In this document: one piece after another, positions 57,074 through 64,000 of the stretch
How positions within the stretch are numbered: position 1 is the first letter of the stretch
Layout: every line of letters begins with the position of its first letter
Assembly (NCBI RefSeq): GCF_036323735.1
Contig: NC_086028.1
Location: forward strand, 21,499,501 to 21,563,500
Length of the DNA: 64,000 nucleotides
Source: Rattus norvegicus
Lineage: Eukaryota > Chordata > Mammalia > Rodentia > Muridae
Reading direction: 5' to 3'
Translations under genes and position numbers: made by a program
Notes under the pieces: generated by a model
Database searches by the model: none
What the model saw: the letters and a program-made list of their open reading frames with translations, nothing else
Told to the model about the DNA's origin: nothing

Positions 57074-58199
57074 TCTAAGGGGATGCTTTGTATTGGTAAA
57101 ATGTTGGTAAGTTATCAAGGGTATCATTTAATCAATGTTCTTCACACAAAGTATGATAGCAGGCTCTGCGGAATAAGTGACGCATGTACACGTTTGTGCT
57201 AGGTCAGCATAGCTCTTTCTATCTGCTGGTGTGACCTAGGCAAGACTTCACATTTCTCTCTTTGCTATACCTGCCAGAGAGGGTAGGACTAATTTTTGTC
57301 TTACTTTCCATTAGACCTTCATAGAAAAGGTTTTGGGGTTTCTTTTTAAATGTTAGAATAATTCATTATATCATTAGTTCTTATTCTTTGATCCTTAGGT
57401 CAGTGATGTGTCTAAGGCATGTCCCTAACAGAAACAGGTGTGGCTACATGGATGGCTAACTCCACTGACAGCTGTCCAGGTTAACTGGCACTTAGGAAGC
57501 AAACACATGGGCACCTGGCTTGAATCTTTAGGTCCCCCAGATCTCAAGAACTAGCATTTCATAAAGAAGGGGATTCTTTAGAAAGCATCAGTTGTGATTA
57601 GTTTCAATGCCTGGATGAGAGGAGTTGGGTTAGAGAACTTTTCTGTGTGGTACACGGTCCTTTAGTTGAGGCTATGTCAAGAGAATGAACTCAATAAATA
57701 ACTTGAATTAGGGTTATGATCAATTTACCCCCAAATTTTAAAATTAAAGACACGTACACTTACACCAATTAGAGGCATTCACTCTGCTAGTGTTTGCTTT
57801 TGCTTTGTTTAAAAGTCATTGTCTTGCAGACATTTGGAGAGCCACTTTCTTATGGGCTTTGGGTAGTTTCGTGTGAGCCTGGGTTCCCAAGCTTATGCGT
57901 TATCGCATGATTTTGTACACTGCAAGTTTCCTGAAGAATGTGTGACTTCCAGTAGAGCAGTCATTCACATACTAGCCTCCCAGATCTGATGTGAGATCAA
58001 TGAAATAAAACATGGAAAACACGGATCCTGGTCCACTGCTCCCTGAGCTCAACGAAGGATAATGCAGGATAATCATGACCATGGAAATGGTTATACTGCA
58101 GAGAATTGGCAAATAATAAGTATGGTATGTAGATTTGTAATTGTGTGCAAAGTTTAGGAAAATATTTGTGGGGATCCTATCTATACTATTTTACTAACT
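57074..58199. other. Unique sequence
   Basis: Nothing recognised. Confidence 0.4.
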
Positions 58200-58355
58200 C
58201 TAGACGATTTATATATAATATACAATTCCCATAGATATTATCAAGGGAATATACACATACATACATATATATATGTATATATATGGTAAGTGAGTTTTTA
58301 CAAAGATAGTGAGTAAATGTATATGTGTATATACATATATACATACACACACATT
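58200..58355. repeat. Degenerate (TA)n/(CATA)n low-complexity region
   Basis: TATATATAAT, ACATACATAC, ATATATATATG and GTATATACATATATACATAC words with a short unique insert. Confidence 0.75.
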
Positions 58356-58364
58356 TAAAAATAT

Positions 58365-58605
58365 TTTTTATCTTAATGTGTGTGACTGTTTGGCCTTCTT
58401 GTGTGTCCGTGCTCCAAGTGTATGTACTACCTGTGTAGGTCAAAAGAGGGCTTCAGATTCCTGGGAGTAGATGAGTAGACTTCTAGAGTCTCTATACTTA
58501 AGAGTATAGAGGGGTTATAAGCTGTCATGTGGGTGCTTGGAATCGAACCTGGGTTCTTTGCAAGAATGGCTGGTGCTCTTAAACCCCGAGCCATCTCTTC
58601 AGAGA
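58365..58605 (-). repeat. B3/B2-family SINE
   Basis: GTGTAGGTCAAAAGAGGGCT, TATAAGCTGTCATGTGGGTG, CTTGGAATCGAACCTGGGTT and GCTCTTAAACCCCGAGCCAT, then CTCTTCAG, are the antisense B3/B2 body with the tRNA-like head at right. Confidence 0.82.
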
Positions 58606-58861
58606 TGCGTCTAAGAGATCTTGCAATTAAAATAGTATTTATGTGTACAAAATTAGTTCAAAGGTGGTCAGGACTGACTAGATGTCAGAATTGTCTGGGA
58701 GAATGTTAAGAGAGAAAACGAAGCACATACCAGTGCTAGCGGGAAGGAGAGAACAGTGGGTAGGGAGAATGGATGAAAACAGAATATAGTGATAGATACG
58801 CACAAAGGTGCCATGATAAAACCCACTACTTTGTTTGCTTACCTACAAAATTAATAATGAT

Positions 58862-58868
58862 GGTGTTG

Positions 58869-58900
<32 letters not shown>

Positions 58901-58936
58901 GGTGGTGGTGGTAATGGTGGTGGTGGTGATGGATCA
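58862..58936 (+). repeat. (GTT)n(GGT)n microsatellite
   Basis: About seven TTG units followed by about sixteen GGT units with one AAT break. Confidence 0.96.
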
Positions 58937-59032
58937 TCATGGGCTTCCCTCAAGCTGCTGCTGTGGTAACCGTGGAAGTGACCAGCCCATGTGGCCATAT
59001 AAAGCTATCCAGGCTCTAGATAGACTCTAGAC

Positions 59033-59226
59033 CAGTGGCTCTTAACCTTCCCAATGCCATGACCCTTTAATACAGTTTCAGGTATTGTGGTGACCCATCA
59101 ACCATCAAATTATTTTTGTTGCTACTTCATAACTGTAATCCTGCTACCATTATCAGTTCAACGCAAATGTTTTTTAAAGATAGAGGTTTGCAAAGGGGGT
59201 TGTGGCCCACAGGTTGAGAACCACTG
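59033..59226. mobile_element. URR1-type hAT (Charlie) non-autonomous DNA transposon
   Basis: Terminal inverted repeats CAGTGGCTCTTAACCTTCC (left) and AGGTTGAGAACCACTG (right). Internal words CATGACCCTTTAATACAGTT, GTGGTGACCCATCAACCATC, TGTTGCTACTTCATAACTGT and GGGGGTTGTGGCCCACAGGT match the rodent URR1 element. The 8 bp flanks CTCTAGAC (59025-59032) and CTCTGGAT (59227-59234) agree at six of eight positions, the target-site size of hAT elements. It has no coding capacity. Confidence 0.9.
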
Positions 59227-61187
59227 CTCTGGATGAACTCAAGATACATTTCAAAACATTAGGCCGTAATGTTCCCATCCAGTAAGAATCAGAACAGTTC
59301 GCCGATACCTGCCTTTTTACAGTACCAATAAGCATATTTTTTCCCCATTGGCTGACAGACTCCTGAATGCTTCTTCAATTATTTCAGTGCTGCCATTAAA
59401 TATTTAAACAGTCTGAAAAGCAATTCCATTTTAATTCATATGAACTGTATAAAAGAGAGCTCTACCAGTAACCACAACAGGGCTGTGGGGGTACAAACAT
59501 TAGACTAGGTCATTTTTATGGATACCTTGCATTAATCCCCTAAGATTTTGATCATCACGAGGCCAAAGGCCTGCTTGAAAGTATAAAGGGAGAAAGTCAC
59601 AGTGTCCAACATTTGTTACTGTAGCTGAATAGTACAGCCAGGCAAAGACAAGATTTCCTTTGATTCATCTAGTGGCAGGAGACTTGGGAGTGGGCATGGC
59701 TCCCCAGCCTCTCTTAGTAAGACATTCCATTTCCCAGTGAATGCAATGGCTTAGGAAGCCAGGCAAGAGTGAAGGGTTGGCTAGCTGCTCAGAGTATGGC
59801 GACAGCCCAGTTACAGGTTTCTTTGAAAATGCAGTACTAACTAACTTAGGCTGCTGACACAGCAGAAACTAAATGTGACTGACACAGGAAAATGTGAAAG
59901 AAGAGAGTCTCCAAAGAAGAAACGGAAGGGCAGAGGTAGAAGACATAGGTCGGTCTCCCTGAAGCATGCGTGTCTCAGAAGGGAAGGCCAACTATTGACA
60001 CGAATGGTGTTATCTCATCCAAAGGACTTGATTGGATAGTAGCCATTGCCACTAGAACAATGGGGTCTGAATGACTTTGTTCTCCAGTCTCAGTCGTTTG
60101 GTACATAGAGAGAGAACTGTGGTGCTAGAGAAGAGGAGAGTGACTGTGAAACTCTACCCCCAAAGAATGGAATTAATAAAACGAAGCGAAAGGGGGCTGG
60201 GGTGTGCACACACCTTCAGTGACATTGGCTCACATTGCCCTTTCTGATGTGTGTGTGTTTAGTAAAATCACGCCACTCTTTGTCCTTATCTCGGGCCACC
60301 TTGGGAGTTTTGATCCTTAAAATTACAAAGAGGACAGAGAAGGATCACAGAGCGCTCCCTCTTGGATGCACTGCCATCCATCTTTTTGATGTGAGACATC
60401 TGAAAAGCAAATTCTCAAAAAAAATCATTTTCCTTTGAGCATTTATTCAGAGCTCCACTTCTCTGGTGATTCTTAACAAAGGTTTTGTTGCAGGTGCCCA
60501 GAGGAAAGACTAATTTAAATGTAGAAAGAGACACTTAAAAAAATAATGTCATCTGTTGGGAAATCTCTGAGGGTATTGCCTTCCTCTCGCACAGGCAGGG
60601 AGCTCAACCTGATTGCATTTAGGGTTATCTTTAGCAGCCATACCCTGAGTCAAAACATTCTCAGGAGGACCATTGTTCTAACTAATCCACTTATTAAGCT
60701 TTTATTCAGTTTTAATAGTCTTTTATTAAAAAAAAAAACTCAAAGGGGACAGCAATGGATTCTACAATTATTAGCTAGGAATATGTGGCCTCTGACCTAC
60801 GACCGCTCGCCTGTGAGGGAAAATTCATCTTTTCAGAGTGGTCCTTTAAACCACCATGCTTAATTACAGGCACCTGCTCCCCTCCCCCGGCCCCCACATC
60901 AGCCCCTTGGTCTCCTTTCCCACAAAGTATAAAGAGCGGGGTGAGAGCACAAAGCCTATGCGGCTGCCATTTGGCGTCGGATTAACAAAACTCCACAGGT
61001 GGACTGTGAGACTGGCCAGAAGGGAGGAGATGGATCTGTGGAGGGCGGCCTACAAGAAAAGAATTGCTGTGCGTGCTTGTGAGGAGGACAGTAGAGCCCA
61101 GCTTTAACCCATCCTTTGTGCCGCTGAGTATGTGACTGCTTCCTTCTCTCCCTCCTTTTCTTCTTGCTCCTCTGCTCCTGTATTGCA
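59227..61187. other. Repeat-poor unique block with candidate conserved noncoding stretches
   Basis: No repeat recognised. About 59310-59460 and 60540-60860 are high-complexity AT-rich segments that look like conserved noncoding DNA. A TATAAAG word at 60928-60934 lies downstream of a CT/GC-rich stretch. A 105-codon frame at 60546-60863 has no domain. Confidence 0.42.
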
Positions 61188-61255
61188 GACGGCACTCAGT
61201 GTCTGGTGCACGCTAGGTGAGCATTTTACCACCGAGCTACACCCCAAGCCTACCT
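61188..61255 (-). repeat. ID-like tRNA-derived fragment
   Basis: CACTCAGTGTCTGGTGCACG, CTAGGTGAGCATTTTACCAC and CGAGCTACACCCCAAGCC follow the antisense ID body. Diverged. Confidence 0.6.
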
Positions 61256-63934
61256 TTAGGTTTCTCCTGCCTTAATTGGTTTACAAGGAGGGGGAACCCA
61301 AGCAGTCTGATTGCCTATCTTCATTCAGTTTTTTTTTTTAAATTTGAAAGTCGATTACCTGTATCTTTTGAGTGAAAGTCGTATTTTCCCGCAATTCAAT
61401 GGAACATTCTAGCTTTTGTTTCTTACTAAGGATTGTCTCTGTTGGACGAAACGCTGGCTCACAGAGCAAGCTAATAGAGTAAGGCGACGAAGGTAAGGCG
61501 TGCATACACCTTCAGTCTAACAGCTGTCCCACTGTAAAGGTTTTAACTTCTCAAATGGAAAGAGATTCCCCACTGTGCATTTACACTCAAACACAAACTT
61601 CTAGAGGAATACATAGGGCGGCAACATACATTACTACCCACCAGAATTCTGAGAACTGCTCCTCGGCCCAAGACACACTTGATTTCCTGGCAATGTCCCT
61701 GCCCCACATTCATTCATTTTCATTTTATTTTTTTAAAATTTGCTGTTTCCTTTTAAAGGTCAAGCCAGGGCGTGCACCATGGTAACGTATGCCCAGTTAA
61801 AATGCAGCCTTGTGGGAAGCTCAGCCATTTCTTCACTCCTTGAGCGATTATCTCACAGGTTAAGTCTGTATCGCCCGAAGTCGGGGTTTCTCACATCATC
61901 CTTGCTTAGGGCCTTCTGGCAAGCTTTTGGGATTCATCCAAATCCAAGAGGAGAATTCACCTACACTGGCACCTTTTTGTGTTTAAGGGATGTTCTAAGG
62001 ATCCTTGGTGGTGTTTAAGATATGGACGTTACAAGTCATATTAATGCAATCGGGGAATAGCCCATGGAGTAAAAGCATTGATCACAGGGCTAATATTTCT
62101 AAAATAAACTTCCCAGGGTGGTCATTAGCTGATGAAAAACTCCCGTATGAGACACAGGGATATAAAAGGAACTGCAAACCTTGGCAGAAAGTCAGTCCCT
62201 GTAAAACAAGGATTTGGTCATCTGCACAGGAACCTGGGTCTCTGTTTTCATAAAGGGGTCTTAGAGGAGCTAGGGGAGATTTGCTTTAACAACCTTGCAC
62301 TGGCATCCTGAAGTAAACAAAGGAGAGAGTGCCCAGGAAGGTGAGAGAGATATGAGCATTCCGCTCACACACAGAGGTCTACAAACAGAGTCCCGATTTT
62401 CAAAGGTGAGAAGGCAGACCATATTTTCTTCAGTGGGGACTTTGTTATGAGAATTGTGGCATCAAAGGGCCAATAAAAAGACTTTCTCCTGAGATGAAAG
62501 ATCAATATCTTATTTGATTTGCAGCATGAAATAAACTTCAAAATGGAGAGATGCTTCCTGTTTTCTTTCGTAGAAAGGCTGCTGGCCATCTGAAGTTCAC
62601 GGGTAGGAACACTGAGCTGGATTGAGGCCCCGGACCTAGTTATCTGCTCCACTCAGCAGAAGGCGTTACCTCTGCCATATTACCGCATGTGGGAAATCGT
62701 TAGTAAGAACCGCTAATACCAGAGAGATAAATGGCTGACCTAAGAACAATAGTGAACTGTATGGAGACAGACTTCCTCCTGTCCATGGCACATGACAAAT
62801 ATTGTTTGTCTACTCAATGGCCAAGAGTTACTTTTTTTCCAACTTCCCTTCTCCTTTCCTATCCAGTCTCATTTTTCTTTACGTTAACAAGTCCCCAGAG
62901 GAGGTGGGCCCCTCACTTTCTTGGAGAATGACTTAGGGTCTGTATAATTATCTACTGATGCCATGCACTCGCCTGATTGATGAATGTTTAATGAAACAAG
63001 AAGGAAGCAATCCCAGCGACCCAGAAGATGATTTTGGTCTCTGATGAAAGGAGAGACATGTTCAACATAGACCCTCTGTCAGGCTTCTGCTTCCTGGTTT
63101 CCTTGCTGTCACACCGGCATAACATGCCTGAAGTCTGGGCTTCCCAGAGTGACTCTAAATACAGCCAGCATCAAGGTACTGAGGCAATGCTGAACTGCCG
63201 AGCCAATCTAGAACCCATCTCCCTCCAGACTTGGCCATCTTATTCTAAGTTAGCAATGACTTAGCAGTGGGCTGCCTTTGTGACTAAAGACAGCTTTAAG
63301 GACAGACCTCCTCGCTTCTGCCACACATTCCTTGCGGAAGTATTTTAGGTTTACAAAAGGGCTACATATTCTTAGTAGCACAACACCATCATGTCGGCAC
63401 GTCTTAGAATATTCGCTGGTAGCAATAACGTATGCTAATGTGCAACTCATCCAGTTTTCCTGAGACTATTTGACTGTTTTCCTGAGTTGCGATACATAAA
63501 AGCACCACACCCAAGAAACCCTTTTTAATCTCACACAAATTCTGATAGAAAAATCCAACACGAAACTACTCAATCCAAAACTGAGAAACGAACCAGACGA
63601 TTCAATGGGTTTTTCTCCTCTGAGCCATTTGGCTATAACACGTGTATGTAGAACTTTTATTGAAGTTTTAAAGTCCCTCCACATGCCCACTTCATGTTCC
63701 ATGTATAGCTAGACAGTTGAGGATCTAAGAAAATCTGTAAAAGGAAATGTAATATATATTTGTATCTGGCTTCAGTTTATGAAAAGCTGATACTTCACAC
63801 AGGCCATAAATAAATATCCAGGTAAACTCACTCATCTACTATATTAATATTTAAATCAGTGAATACTCTCATTTTTATATGTAACAGTTCGATATCTCAA
63901 GACTACTAAATGCACTTAATTTTGACAATCCCAT
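61256..63934. other. Repeat-poor unique block
   Basis: No gene or repeat recognised. About 61740-62030 and 62440-62560 are high-complexity segments that could be conserved noncoding elements. Frames of up to 95 codons show no domain. Confidence 0.42.
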
Positions 63935-64000
63935 TTAACAGGTGAGGCAACTGAGGTCTAAGAAGTTACAAGTCAAAGATGCCCAAGCATTTGAACAACA
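63935..64000 (+). repeat. MIR SINE fragment, cut by the window end
   Basis: CCATTTAACAGGTGAGGCAA, CTGAGGTCTAAGAAGTTACA and AGTCAAAGATGCCCAAGCAT follow the MIR core 'cattttacagatgaggaaactgagg...agttaagt'. Confidence 0.65.

Noticed and set aside
60180..60235. B1 start-like words (GGTGTGCACACACCTTCAGT)
   Set aside because: Only about 20 bases resemble B1, with no continuing body.

Overview
This is an intergenic or intronic stretch of a rodent nuclear genome, and almost certainly rat. Two near-consensus ID (BC1-type) SINEs with BC1-like tRNA-derived bodies and long A tails point to rat, where ID elements expanded strongly. B1, B2/B3 and B4-like SINEs, rodent L1 3' ends, a URR1 hAT element and very dense (CA)n, (TC)n and (TA)n microsatellites agree with a murid. 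Old mammalian repeats (MIR, L2, Tigger) lie underneath.

I find no protein-coding gene, rRNA, tRNA gene, CRISPR array or operon. The open frames are either translations of microsatellites (His-Thr, Cys-Val, Ser-Leu, Lys-Glu-Arg runs) or frames of chance length. The longest non-repetitive one is 167 codons at 20195-20698 on the minus strand, a length that a 64 kb random sequence readily gives. The feature list is therefore mainly a map of repeats, with notes on the unique stretches between them.

Layout. 0-7 kb: a B1 and a minus-strand ID, a diverged Tigger/MER2 fossil (2151-2530), a MIR, a plus-strand ID (4767-4880) beside a small CpG- and CRE-containing patch (about 4940-5200), a B4-like SINE and a (TA)n tract. 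7-20 kb: an unnamed old repeat, a rodent L1 3' end (11730-12262), MIR and L2 remnants, several microsatellites, an ancient L1 fragment (15885-16870) and an L1 3' UTR piece (19060-19665). 20-24 kb: repeat-poor unique DNA. 24-32 kb: a B4-like SINE, a higher-order (CA)n VNTR (26249-26659), an old L1 end and the largest L1 remnant (29750-32095). 33-43 kb: a B1 plus ID-like pair, MIR, L2 and B3 remnants, and an inverted pair of an unnamed repeat (37693-37970 and 40203-40425). 42.9-46 kb: a probable minus-strand HAL1-type LINE carrying a 430 bp (TTTC)n-type tract, then a Tigger-like DNA transposon with an ID-like SINE nested in it. 46-52.5 kb: two long compound CA/TA arrays around a repeat-poor block (46.9-51.6 kb) that holds a CpG cluster with a NotI site and a possible minus-strand polyadenylation site. 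52.5-64 kb: scattered B1, B2 and B3, a URR1 with recognisable 8 bp target-site duplications, and a mostly unique 3' end.

There is no sign of a novel multi-gene system. The items most worth a second look are the inverted repeat pair near 38-40 kb, the HAL1-like locus, the nested transposon with matching duplications at 45 kb, the two CpG/CRE patches, and the repeat-poor blocks as candidate conserved noncoding elements. Repeat family names are from memory of consensus sequences, so boundaries are approximate unless a target-site duplication fixes them.
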